Assembly (NCBI GenBank): GCA_948695535.1
Contig: CAPRTS010000002.1
Coordinates: forward strand, 3,975-67,974
DNA length: 64,000 nt
From: an uncultured Eubacteriales bacterium
GTDB lineage: Bacteria; Bacillota; Clostridia; Christensenellales; UBA1242
Reading direction: 5' to 3'
Shown: piece after piece, positions 54,854-63,534 of the stretch
Layout: every line of letters starts with the position of its first letter
How positions within the stretch are numbered: the stretch's first letter is position 1
Program-made: the position numbers and the translations under genes
Notes under the pieces: model-generated
Told to the model about the DNA's origin: nothing
Databases searched by the model: none
The model's input: the letters and a program-made list of their open reading frames with translations, nothing else

Positions 54854-56620
54854 ATGCGTAAGATTAGTTATCGTGAATTACGAAAAATGTGGTTTGAATT
54901 TTACCAAGAACACGGGCACAGCGTTATCCCGTCTGCTTCGGTAGTGCCGGAAAACGACGGCAGTGTCTTGTTTACAACGGCAGGTATGCACCCGTTGGTT
55001 CCCTTTTTATTAGGTGAAAAACACCCTGCGGGTAAGCGCTTGTGTGATATCCAAAAATGCGTACGTACAGGCGATATCGACGAAGTGGGTGATAACAGTC
55101 ACTTAACTTTTTTTGAAATGATGGGGAATTGGTCATTAGGTGATTATTTCAAAAAAGAGAAAGTTGCGTGGTCGTATGATTTTTTAACTAACCCTAAATA
55201 CTTAGGTTTGCCCAAAGACAGTATTGCGGTGACCGCGTTCGCTGGTGACGAAGTTGCTCCACGCGATACCGAAGTGGCTGAATATTGGCAGCAAGTAGGT
55301 ATACCTAAAGAACGTATTTGGTTTTTGCCAAAAAGTGAAAACTGGTGGCAATTACCAACCGGAACGGGACCATGCGGCCCGGATAGTGAAATGTTTTATG
55401 ATACGGGTAAAAAACCTTGTTCACCTCAATGCAGTCCCGCTTGCGACTGTGGCAAATACGTAGAAATTGGTAACGATGTCTATATGCAATACGTAATATA
55501 TGAAAAAGACGGTCAAGCGATGCCGGCTAAGCAACGTAATGTGGATACTGGTATGGGCTTAGAAAGACTATTGTGTTTTGTCAATGGCTACCAATCGGTC
55601 TACGATAGCGAATTATTTGCCCCGGCACTTAGTATTGTAGCGTCTTGCACTGCGCAAAAATATGAGAATGCTTTGAAAGAATATCGCGTTTTAGTCGAAC
55701 ATACGCGAGCCGCAACGATAATTTTAGGAGACGGTGTAGTTCCAGCAGCTACGGGGCAAGGTTATGTCTTGCGTCGTTTGATTCGGCGAGCAGTGCGCAT
55801 GGCAAACAAGTTACAATGTAAACCCGATGTTTACGAAAAACTAATCCATTTCTATATCAGTTTCTTTCAAGGTATTTACCAAATTGATGAGAATATAATT
55901 AAAACATTTTTGGATGAAGTAGATAAATTTTCGAAAACTATTGAGCAAGGTATGCGTGAATTTAATAAAATTTTGCCTTACCTTAAAGATAAAAAATTTT
56001 CGGGCAAAACGGCGTTCCGTTTATACGAAACATATGGTTTCCCGATTGAGTTGACACAAGAACTGGCGGCCGAGCACGGTTTAACCGTGAACATGGCTGA
56101 ATTCGCGGTGGCAAAACAAAAACACAGTGAACTTAGTCACACGGCGTCAGTAGGTACATTCAAAGGCGGCTTGGCGGACACCAGTGTAGAAACTGCTTGT
56201 TTGCACACGGCTACGCATTTGTTGTTAGCAGGACTGAAAAAAATGTTAGGTAAAGACGTAGTTCAAAAAGGTAGTAATATTACACCTGAACGTTTGCGTT
56301 TTGATTTTAACTGTGACCATAAATTAACCACTGACGAACTTGCTTTCTTAGAAAAATTTGTGAATGACGCTATTAAGCAAAAAATTCCCGTGACGGTCAA
56401 AGAAATGTCAATTAGTGAGGCACGGGCTATGGGTGCGGAAGGCTCTTTTGCCAACAAGTACGGTGAGGTTGTAAAAGTATACAGCATTGGTGATGTATCA
56501 AAAGAAATTTGCGGTGGTCCGCACGCAAACAATACTGGTGACTTAGTTAGTTTCAAAATTATCAAAGAGGAAAGTAGTAGTGCGGGTATTCGCCGAATTA
56601 AGGCCGTAATTAAAAAATAA
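54854..56620 (+). CDS. alaS: Alanyl-tRNA synthetase, short form without C-Ala domain
   Basis: A 588-aa class II enzyme. The catalytic core has FTTAGMHPLVPFLLGEKHP, GNWSLGDYFKKE and NVDTGMGLERLL; the tRNA-recognition part VLRRLIRRAVR; the editing domain HTATH and CGGPHANNTGD. Full AlaRS is about 875 residues; the C-terminal oligomerising C-Ala/DHHA1 region is missing, though the editing site is kept. The end RIKAVIKK looks natural, so it is not a broken gene. Confidence 0.9.
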   Translation: MRKISYRELRKMWFEFYQEHGHSVIPSASVVPENDGSVLFTTAGMHPLVPFLLGEKHPAGKRLCDIQKCVRTGDIDEVGDNSHLTFFEMMGNWSLGDYFKKEKVAWSYDFLTNPKYLGLPKDSIAVTAFAGDEVAPRDTEVAEYWQQVGIPKERIWFLPKSENWWQLPTGTGPCGPDSEMFYDTGKKPCSPQCSPACDCGKYVEIGNDVYMQYVIYEKDGQAMPAKQRNVDTGMGLERLLCFVNGYQSVYDSELFAPALSIVASCTAQKYENALKEYRVLVEHTRAATIILGDGVVPAATGQGYVLRRLIRRAVRMANKLQCKPDVYEKLIHFYISFFQGIYQIDENIIKTFLDEVDKFSKTIEQGMREFNKILPYLKDKKFSGKTAFRLYETYGFPIELTQELAAEHGLTVNMAEFAVAKQKHSELSHTASVGTFKGGLADTSVETACLHTATHLLLAGLKKMLGKDVVQKGSNITPERLRFDFNCDHKLTTDELAFLEKFVNDAIKQKIPVTVKEMSISEARAMGAEGSFANKYGEVVKVYSIGDVSKEICGGPHANNTGDLVSFKIIKEESSSAGIRRIKAVIKK

Positions 56621-56653
56621 TGTATAACTGCTATGAATCTGCACAGAATACTA

Positions 56654-56677
56654 TTAGTTCGCGAAAGTGCGAACTAA
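56654..56677 (+). promoter_or_regulatory. Hairpin directly before a micro-ORF ribosome site
   Basis: TTAGTTCGC and GCGAACTAA pair around GAAAGT. The AAGGAGG site starts at the last stem bases, so the fold may expose or hide it. Confidence 0.5.
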
Positions 56678-56688
56678 GGAGGTGGACA

Positions 56689-56733
56689 ATGGCAAAAACG
56701 GCTAAGAAAAATAAGACCAGTAATTGTAAATAA
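56689..56733 (+). CDS. Micro-ORF, 14-residue Lys-rich peptide
   Basis: MAKTAKKNKTSNCK. A near-perfect AAGGAGG sits 6 nt before the ATG, stronger than most sites in the window, and a terminator follows. It may be a real tiny protein or a leader. No longer product is possible. The gap 56621-56927 holds nothing else. Confidence 0.45.
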   Translation: MAKTAKKNKTSNCK

Positions 56734-56773
56734 TTACTTGGCTGTTTAATAGCCGCTAAAAAGGCTGTTAGTC

Positions 56774-56826
56774 ACACAACAAAAAAAGCGATACTTTAAT
56801 CAAAGATCGCTTTTTGTTGTTTTTTG
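56774..56826 (+). terminator. Rho-independent terminator
   Basis: AACAAAAAAAGCGAT pairs with ATCGCTTTTTGTTGT, followed by TTTTTT. The A/T arms allow both directions. Confidence 0.85.
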
Positions 56827-56927
56827 TCGAACGATTTAGTTGGACAAAATCTAACATATTTTTTATGATGAAGTAATCAAGAGAAATACATAGGAACAAA
56901 AATTAAATATTGGGGGTTATGTATTTC

Positions 56928-57332
56928 ATGGCAACAGAATTGAAAAAATTGGCTAAAATGGCCTTTGAGCGTTTGACGTCAGGTTTTTGGCAAGACGAAC
57001 AAAATAAACGCGAAACTACTTTGGCAATCTTGGCCGAACAAGGGGCGGATACGGCAGCCGCTAAAAACATTATGGTGGCGAATACCAAACAACAAATTAC
57101 TGCGGCGATCAACCCCGAAGACGAAGCAATGTATACACGCGTTAAAAGTATTTTCTTGGCCGGCAACGGCGAAAGTGCTTTGTCGGCATTGATTGACCAA
57201 GAACAAATAAAAACTATGGACGACAGTGCTCGGCAACGCTACATTTTTAATTTAAGCGCCAAATTACAAGAGTTCCGTGAACGTTTTGTTAAAGAACAGC
57301 AATACAGTTGTCAAACAACAATATCGATGTAG
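56928..57332 (+). CDS. Hypothetical helical protein (134 aa)
   Basis: GGGGG lies before the start; the ATG at 56928 has better spacing than 56919. Entirely helical and charged, with no membrane segment. Not recognised. It precedes the helicase gene but has its own terminator upstream. Confidence 0.6.
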   Translation: MATELKKLAKMAFERLTSGFWQDEQNKRETTLAILAEQGADTAAAKNIMVANTKQQITAAINPEDEAMYTRVKSIFLAGNGESALSALIDQEQIKTMDDSARQRYIFNLSAKLQEFRERFVKEQQYSCQTTISM

Positions 57333-57335
57333 TAT

Positions 57336-57364
57336 TTGTCGTTTATTTAATTATCCATTATAAT
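57336..57364 (+). promoter_or_regulatory. pcrA promoter, leaderless
   Basis: TTGTCG, 17 bp, TATAAT (57359-57364), 6 nt before the ATG at 57371. Confidence 0.7.
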
Positions 57365-57370
57365 AGGCTA

Positions 57371-59236
57371 ATGGTATTAACATCGGTTCAGCAAGAAATT
57401 GTTACCGCCCCTTTGGGGGCAATGTTGGTTACCGCGGGTGCAGGGTCAGGCAAAACGCGAGTGTTAACGCACCGTTTATTGCATTTGTTACAAAGTGGTA
57501 TGCCCGAAGGAGCCATTGTCGCCTTAACCTTCACCAATAAAGCAGGTAACGAAATGCGTTCACGCGTTGAAAAATTACTGGGGCGACCATTTAATACTTT
57601 TATTGGGACTTTCCACAGTTTTTGCGTGCGCTTGTTACGCAAGAACAGTGGTCGGCCTAATTTTTCGATCTACGCAACGGTTGATACTAATAAAGTACTT
57701 AAAGATATTATAAAAGACATGTACCAAAGCGTAGATCTTGATCTTTATAAAGATGCAGTAAATTGCTTGTCTGATTGGAAAATGAAAGGCTTTTTACCAT
57801 TTAATAGTAATCAAGAACAACTTGAAAAAATTTTTACGCGTTATCAAGAACAGCTAAAAACTAACAACGCGTACGACTTTGACGATCTGTTGTTAGAAAC
57901 TTTGCACATGTTACAAGAAAATGCTACTATTCGTGAAAAGTTACAGAATTGCTTCCAATACATTTTAGTAGATGAATTTCAGGATACTAACTTGGTTCAA
58001 TACCAAATTGTTGCTTTGTTAGCTGCTAAGCACCGTAATATTATGGTAGTTGGCGACGAAGATCAAAGCATTTATTCTTGGCGGGGGGCAAATATCGAAA
58101 ATTTGAACCGCTATCGTCATGATTTCCCCGAAGTTAAAATTTATAAGTTGGAAGAAAACTTCCGCAGTTCTGGCAATATTGTTAAATTAGCGAATGGTTT
58201 GGTGGCAAAGAACACAAACCGGATCGCTAAAAATCTGTTCTCCAATATTAACGATGGCTTGATAAGGTTTGATAATTATTACGATGATAAGCAAGAAGCG
58301 CAAGGTGTTATTGGCCAAATTCTTGACCACCGTCGCAATGGCGGCAGTTACGCCGACGAAGCTATTTTAATGCGCATTAACGCCTTGTCGCGTCGTTTTG
58401 AAGAATATTTACGTCTATACAATATTCCGTATGTGGTGTGGGGTGGCTTCAAATTTTACGAACGTGCCGAAGTTAAAATTGTGTTAGACTACTTGCGACT
58501 GTTGGTTAACCCTGATGACGAAGTGGCTTTGTTTAATGTGATTAATTTTCCTAAACGAGGTATTGGTGAGGCGTGTTTAACTAAAATTAGAACTGCCGCC
58601 AAAGAACATGCTTGTAGTGCTTACCAAGTTATTGATAATTTAGCGGATTTTGATTTAGACATTACCACCAAAACGCGAAATGCGTTGGCGGGTTTTGTTA
58701 CGGTCGTTCATCATTTGCAAGAGTTTTTACAGCAAGGTTTAATTGCTCTGGCCAACGAACTGGTTGATGTGACTGGTTTACAAAAATATTACGAAGACGA
58801 GAAAGACGACGGGGAAAGCCGCCTAGAAAATATTTACCAGTTGTGCGGGTCGATACGCGACTATGCACACAATAATCCAACCGCTGATTTGTCTTCTTAT
58901 TTACAAACAGTTACCATTGCGGGCGGTGAAAATCCAGATGCCGATGATCACGTAATTATTTCGACAATTCACAGTGCTAAGGGTCTAGAATTTAAGAACG
59001 TTTATATTGTGGGTATGGAAGACGGTCTATTCCCGTCTTATAAATCACAACACAGTGATGCCGTCTTGGAAGAAGAACGTCGTTTATTATACGTCGCGAT
59101 TACGCGTGCCATGCGTAATTTAACCATTTCCTACGCTAAATGTCGTTTTTTGAATGGTGAAATTACGCGCACCATACCCAGCACTTTTTTAATGGAGTTA
59201 GGCTACTTCGGCGGCGGTAATGACTTTAATTGGTAA
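57371..59236 (+). CDS. pcrA: UvrD/PcrA-type DNA helicase
   Basis: A 621-aa SF1A helicase: TAGAGSGKTRVL (Walker A), FTNKAGNEMRSRV, FIGTFHSFCVRLL, VDEFQDTN, VVGDEDQSIYSWRGA, LEENFRSS, STIHSAKGLEF and VAITRAM. The usual C-terminal tail for RNA polymerase contact is shorter than in Bacillus PcrA (about 740). The earlier possible start at 57308 lies before the promoter. Confidence 0.95.
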   Translation: MVLTSVQQEIVTAPLGAMLVTAGAGSGKTRVLTHRLLHLLQSGMPEGAIVALTFTNKAGNEMRSRVEKLLGRPFNTFIGTFHSFCVRLLRKNSGRPNFSIYATVDTNKVLKDIIKDMYQSVDLDLYKDAVNCLSDWKMKGFLPFNSNQEQLEKIFTRYQEQLKTNNAYDFDDLLLETLHMLQENATIREKLQNCFQYILVDEFQDTNLVQYQIVALLAAKHRNIMVVGDEDQSIYSWRGANIENLNRYRHDFPEVKIYKLEENFRSSGNIVKLANGLVAKNTNRIAKNLFSNINDGLIRFDNYYDDKQEAQGVIGQILDHRRNGGSYADEAILMRINALSRRFEEYLRLYNIPYVVWGGFKFYERAEVKIVLDYLRLLVNPDDEVALFNVINFPKRGIGEACLTKIRTAAKEHACSAYQVIDNLADFDLDITTKTRNALAGFVTVVHHLQEFLQQGLIALANELVDVTGLQKYYEDEKDDGESRLENIYQLCGSIRDYAHNNPTADLSSYLQTVTIAGGENPDADDHVIISTIHSAKGLEFKNVYIVGMEDGLFPSYKSQHSDAVLEEERRLLYVAITRAMRNLTISYAKCRFLNGEITRTIPSTFLMELGYFGGGNDFNW

Positions 59237-59582
59237 GCCCTAGACTAAGTTTTAATGCTTTGTCAACACGGGCTTGGTCAAGTGGTTTTAAGACCGTCAG
59301 TTGGCGTTGTAAACGCGTTTTATCCAGAGTTTTAATTTGTTCACATAATATTAAACTATCGTTATTTAAGCCGTAATCCGCCCCCGATAAGTGGACATGG
59401 GTGGGCAATTTTGTTTTATAAATTTTCGAGGTTAAACAAACCGCAATTACGGTAGGACTGTACTTGTTACCAATATCATTTTGCACAATTAAAACGGGAC
59501 GATAACCTTCTTGTTCGCTGTTGATATTACAGGAACTATCACCAAGGTTAGCAAAATAAATTTCGCCACGTTTTACTTCCAT
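59226..59582 (-). CDS. mazF: MazF/PemK-family endoribonuclease, no antitoxin adjacent
   Basis: A 118-aa protein: VKRGEIYFANLG, GYRPVLIVQNDIGN, SPTVIAVCLTSK and LILCEQIKTLDKTRL are all typical MazF motifs. It cuts RNA. No MazE-like gene is next to it on either side. Its start region faces lgt. Confidence 0.9.
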   Translation of the reverse strand: MEVKRGEIYFANLGDSSCNINSEQEGYRPVLIVQNDIGNKYSPTVIAVCLTSKIYKTKLPTHVHLSGADYGLNNDSLILCEQIKTLDKTRLQRQLTVLKPLDQARVDKALKLSLGLTN

Positions 59583-59600
59583 AGTTTATTCTATGTGGTG

Positions 59601-59606
59601 TATAAT
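59601..59606 (+). promoter_or_regulatory. lgt -10 box, leaderless
   Basis: TATAAT with the GTG start 6 nt further; -35 is weak. Confidence 0.5.
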
Positions 59607-59612
59607 CTTTTT

Positions 59613-60410
59613 GTGGGTTTTTATATTGGCAGTTTATGGATAGGTTATTATGGCGTAATGATTGCCAGTGCTTTATTAGTTGGTTTGGTTTTGTGTGATA
59701 TTTTGTGTCGTAAAAAAGGTTTAGATAATAATCTGCCGTACGTTTTGGTTTTAATCCTGGTGCCGTTGGCCGTCTTAGGTGCCAGATTATATTACATTAT
59801 TTTTTCTGATCAATTAACCTTGGCGGATTTTTTTGATTTCAGTCATGGCGGTTTTCGCGGTTTAGCCATTTACGGTGGTGTTATTGGGGGGCTTTTAGGG
59901 GTAATTATCTTTGCGGTAATTAAAAAATGTAGTTTGATGCCGTTAACTGATTTAATCGCGCCCGCCTTAATTTTGGGACAAAGTATTGGCCGTTGGGGTA
60001 ATTTCTTTAACCAAGAGGCCTACGGTCGCGCCGTGAATTTTGATTGTTTCCCGATTACCGTTTTTATTGACAACGGTCTTGATTATGGCCCGCACTTGGC
60101 AACTTTTTTTTACGAAAGTATTTTGAATTTCATCGGTTTCATAGTGATATTGACCGTTTTTTTGCGACAAAAGAAATACGGTAATACTACTGCCACTTAT
60201 TTACTTTGGTACGGAGTCGTGCGTATGATTATTGAGCCAATGCGCACGGATAGCTTGTTGATTGTTCCGGGTAATGATTTCGTATTTAACCGAATTTCTT
60301 TTGTGATAAGTATTGCAATTGTAGTGTTAGGTGTGGTATTATTGTATCAAAATAAAAAGGGGAAAATATCACAAAATGATCAAAACTTACGTCAGCGAAA
60401 TCTTAAATGA
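59613..60410 (+). CDS. lgt: Prolipoprotein diacylglyceryl transferase
   Basis: GTG at 59613 gives 265 aa with seven membrane segments. GGFRGLAIYGGVIGG and the Lgt signature SIGRWGNFFNQEAYG are present. Adds diacylglycerol to lipobox cysteines of prolipoproteins. A longer upstream frame would overlap mazF and the promoter. Confidence 0.93.
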   Translation: MGFYIGSLWIGYYGVMIASALLVGLVLCDILCRKKGLDNNLPYVLVLILVPLAVLGARLYYIIFSDQLTLADFFDFSHGGFRGLAIYGGVIGGLLGVIIFAVIKKCSLMPLTDLIAPALILGQSIGRWGNFFNQEAYGRAVNFDCFPITVFIDNGLDYGPHLATFFYESILNFIGFIVILTVFLRQKKYGNTTATYLLWYGVVRMIIEPMRTDSLLIVPGNDFVFNRISFVISIAIVVLGVVLLYQNKKGKISQNDQNLRQRNLK

Positions 60411-60828
60411 ATTTGACCACGAATTTGAAACTTTGGTAATTCCGTTTCCTAAAAACAAAGTAGTAGTTAAGGAGTCCGTTGCTTACTTCGATTTACCGAC
60501 TGAGCAACGACCAACTGTTATGGAACGAACAATTGTCGCTGACGACAGCACGAAGTTGCAAAAAATTGAAGCCTTGGCAACCGAAATTTCGGCAGAACGT
60601 TACAGTCCGCATTACAACCCAGAAGTTTGTTTAGCCAACCTATTGAATTTCATTTTGTCTGACGATAGTGAGCAAGGTGACGCTGATAACTTTTTTCAAT
60701 TATTAAATGCTGAACGGAATGTTGACTTAACTGAGGCTTTGAACGATTTTGATTTTTATTTAGACAATCCTTATAAGAAAAAAGCCGAAAAAATTTTATC
60801 GAAGATTGAGGCACGTAAAAACAAATGA
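60376..60828 (+). CDS. Hypothetical acidic protein (150 aa)
   Basis: ATG at 60376, inside the end of lgt, with AAGGGG somewhat far upstream. Acidic, mixed alpha/beta, no membrane segment, ending in a charged helix. Overlaps thiI by 4 bp. Not recognised. Confidence 0.65.
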   Translation: MIKTYVSEILNEFDHEFETLVIPFPKNKVVVKESVAYFDLPTEQRPTVMERTIVADDSTKLQKIEALATEISAERYSPHYNPEVCLANLLNFILSDDSEQGDADNFFQLLNAERNVDLTEALNDFDFYLDNPYKKKAEKILSKIEARKNK

Positions 60829-61985
60829 AGGTAATTGTTTGTGGGTATGGGGAAATCCACTTGAAAGGTGCCAACCGCGGTTTCTTTTTGCACCGTTTAG
60901 AAAAAAATATTAAAGCGGTGCTGCCGGCCGGTACCAAGGTCATCGTTACCGATACGCGTGTTGTTGTTACGGATTATACTGATGAACAACAAACAGTGGC
61001 CTGTTTACAACGGGTGTTCGGTTTAATCAGTATTAAGGTTTGTCAAAAAATCAACTATACCAATCCCGAAGACATTTTAGAGAACTTGCGATCCTTAAAA
61101 CTGAGTGGTAAATTCAAGGTCGAAATTAACCGTGCTAATAAATCTTTCCCGATTAAAAGTCCTGCTTTCGCTGCACAATGCGGTGATGTGATTCTACAAA
61201 AAAATTCTAACGCGGTAGTTGATGTGCATAATCCGGAAACCATCGTGCAAATTGAAATTCGTAATAATGGCGTAGCCTATTTGGCGACTGGCGTGAAAAA
61301 AGGTTTGGGCGGTCTGCCGGTTGGGGTTTCGGGACGGGCGTTGTGTTTAATTTCGGGTGGTATCGACAGTCCCGTCGCGGCGTTTTTAGCCATGAAGCGC
61401 GGTTTGGCGGTGGACTTCGTGCATTTTGCCACACCGCCGTACACCAGTGACTTGGCGTTGGCCAAGGTGGAAACCTTGTGTCGTCAAGTGTGTGCTTATG
61501 GTCACGAAGCCAAATTGTACATTGTACCCTTTACCGAGATTGGTTCGCGCATTCAAAAAAATTGCCACGACCAATATATCATTACTTTGATGCGTCGTTT
61601 TATGATTGCGTTAACCGAAAAGATCGGTTTGGCCAATGGGGCAGATTGTATCATCACTGGGGAGAACCTGGCGCAAGTCGCCAGCCAAACGATTCAAGGC
61701 ATCGCCAGCAACAATTTTGTGGCTAAGCAATTACCGATTTTGCGACCGTTAATCTGTTTTGATAAAGAAGAAATTGTTAATCTGGCTAAAAAGATTGGTA
61801 CTTATGAAACCAGTATTTTGCCATACGAAGATTGCTGTACGGTGTTTGTGCCACAGCGCCCCGTGATTAAGCCCAATTTGGCGGACGTCTTGGCCGAAGA
61901 AGAAAAATTAGATTTTGACACTTTGGTTAACAACAGTTATAATGCAATATTATGCAAAAACTTACCAAATACTTATGCGGAATAA
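60825..61985 (+). CDS. thiI: tRNA 4-thiouridine synthetase ThiI
   Basis: A 386-aa protein: N-terminal ferredoxin-like and THUMP domain (about 60-165), then the PP-loop LISGGIDSPVAAFL. CCTVFVPQRP near the end is typical. No rhodanese domain, as in other Firmicutes. It needs persulfide from a cysteine desulfurase, which the local NifS cannot supply in the normal way. Confidence 0.92.
   Translation: MKVIVCGYGEIHLKGANRGFFLHRLEKNIKAVLPAGTKVIVTDTRVVVTDYTDEQQTVACLQRVFGLISIKVCQKINYTNPEDILENLRSLKLSGKFKVEINRANKSFPIKSPAFAAQCGDVILQKNSNAVVDVHNPETIVQIEIRNNGVAYLATGVKKGLGGLPVGVSGRALCLISGGIDSPVAAFLAMKRGLAVDFVHFATPPYTSDLALAKVETLCRQVCAYGHEAKLYIVPFTEIGSRIQKNCHDQYIITLMRRFMIALTEKIGLANGADCIITGENLAQVASQTIQGIASNNFVAKQLPILRPLICFDKEEIVNLAKKIGTYETSILPYEDCCTVFVPQRPVIKPNLADVLAEEEKLDFDTLVNNSYNAILCKNLPNTYAE
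61915..61943 (+). promoter_or_regulatory. Consensus promoter inside thiI, leaderless
   Basis: Perfect TTGACA, 17 bp, perfect TATAAT (61938-61943), 8 nt before the ATG at 61952. Confidence 0.8.
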
Positions 61986-62674
61986 TTAAGCAAGCCGCTA
62001 AATTGACGACTAAACCGTTTAACATCTACGATAAGGACGCTTTTGGCGACGTGGTTACCGACATTGATAAACAAGTCGAAGAGTTCGTGATCACGAAATT
62101 GAACCAAAAGTTCCCCGATTTTGAAATAGTCAGCGAAGAATATAACCCCGACCATAAAACCACCGAAAATTGTTTTATCATTGACCCAATCGATGGTACT
62201 AAAAACTTTGCTGCCGAAATTCCGTTGTGGGGTATGCAAGCCGCTGCCATGCAAGACGGAGAAGTGGTCGCCAGTGTCATTTATTTACCGAAGTTCGACG
62301 AACTGTATTACGCCGATTGTGACGGGGCGTTTTTGAACGGTGTGCGTTTGGAAATGACTGACGCAATTAAAAACAAGCGCCCAATTTACGATATTGAAGG
62401 CGGTGATAAATTCCCGGCGCTGATGCAATTGGAAAAAGAAGTCAACCGCAGTTTCCGTTACTTGGCCGCGGCTTCGGTCGGTTACGCGTGGGTGGCGGCC
62501 GGTCGTATGAGTGGCTTTATGTTGCGTAAAGACACCCCGTGGGATTATGTACCGGGTATGTATTTGGTTAAAATGGCGGGCGGTTGTACGTTTGATGAGC
62601 CCGGGGCGCACGTGGCTACGACTAACGAAAAACTACTCGATATTTTAAGTAAATATAAAGAAACTAAGAAATAA
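61952..62674 (+). CDS. Inositol-monophosphatase-family protein
   Basis: A 240-aa protein with DVVTDIDKQVEEFV, EEYNP, FIIDPIDGTKNFA (metal site DPIDGT) and a C-terminal TPWDYVPGMYLVKMAGG. Could act on inositol phosphate, fructose bisphosphate or PAP; the sequence does not decide. Overlaps the 3' end of thiI by 34 bp in another frame. Confidence 0.9.
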   Translation: MQKLTKYLCGIIKQAAKLTTKPFNIYDKDAFGDVVTDIDKQVEEFVITKLNQKFPDFEIVSEEYNPDHKTTENCFIIDPIDGTKNFAAEIPLWGMQAAAMQDGEVVASVIYLPKFDELYYADCDGAFLNGVRLEMTDAIKNKRPIYDIEGGDKFPALMQLEKEVNRSFRYLAAASVGYAWVAAGRMSGFMLRKDTPWDYVPGMYLVKMAGGCTFDEPGAHVATTNEKLLDILSKYKETKK

Positions 62675-62767
62675 TTTTTACAACTAAAAAAACAACCGTA
62701 AGGTCATTTAATTTTGAAATTAGCAAAAAACGAGATTATTATGTAATGCAATTTAAATTTTTTATTC

Positions 62768-62773
62768 TATAAT
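62768..62773 (+). promoter_or_regulatory. -10 box of the following hypothetical gene, leaderless
   Basis: TATAAT 6 nt before the ATG at 62780; the -35 is weak. Confidence 0.5.
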
Positions 62774-62779
62774 ATACTT

Positions 62780-63445
62780 ATGAAAAGAAAAGTAAAAATA
62801 GTTAAAACAATAGATTTATGGACGGAACAATATCCTAAAAACCATGAATTAGAATGCATTAAAGGTGCTTTTATTGATGGATTTGAAAGTCAAGGGTTGC
62901 CTTATGACAGCATTGAGATTATAAAAAATTGCAACTGCGTTATTTCAAATAATGCTAATTTAGACATATCCAATAAACACAATGCAGTGATTTTTTATAA
63001 GAATAACAATCCTGTAAGACTACTTGTATTTAATTATCAAGGCGATTTTGATAAACTATTGAGCGAAATATTAAAACAAAATATAGGTTGCACATCTTTG
63101 AAAGAAATTTTTGATAAAAATTTAATATCAATTAATTCGACTTTACTTAACGGAAATTACGAACAAAATATAAAGCCTGAAATTGATGTTGGGTCTTGTG
63201 ATAATTTTGATTTGCTTCAATCATTGCTTGGCAGTAGTTACACAATAGATAAAACAGGCTTAGGTAACAATAGCAACCCTGATTTTGATTTTAATTCATA
63301 TACACAAATTGAATATATTTTGAAAACAGAACATTATTTGTTTAACATTGAACATCAAGGCGCATACATCAATAAAAAGAAAGATAGAATTATTCCAATA
63401 CAAGCCGAGGGAAAAATAAAATTGGACAAAATAAAAAAGAACTGA
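62780..63445 (+). CDS. AT-rich hypothetical protein (221 aa)
   Basis: Asn/Ile/Lys-rich, with AGA/ATA codons unlike the neighbouring core genes, suggesting recent arrival. No membrane segment, signal peptide or motif recognised. Has its own terminator. Confidence 0.7.
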   Translation: MKRKVKIVKTIDLWTEQYPKNHELECIKGAFIDGFESQGLPYDSIEIIKNCNCVISNNANLDISNKHNAVIFYKNNNPVRLLVFNYQGDFDKLLSEILKQNIGCTSLKEIFDKNLISINSTLLNGNYEQNIKPEIDVGSCDNFDLLQSLLGSSYTIDKTGLGNNSNPDFDFNSYTQIEYILKTEHYLFNIEHQGAYINKKKDRIIPIQAEGKIKLDKIKKN

Positions 63446-63471
63446 ATTTACTTTATATTCAGTTCTTTTTT
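63433..63471. terminator. Bidirectional rho-independent terminator
   Basis: AAAAAAGAACTGAAT and ATTCAGTTCTTTTTT form a 15-bp stem with a 9-nt loop, serving both converging genes. Confidence 0.9.
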
Positions 63472-63534
63472 ACTAGTTTCAAAAGTTTGCACCCTTTAAT
63501 CTCGTTTTTTATTTACTTAATATATCGTAATTTA

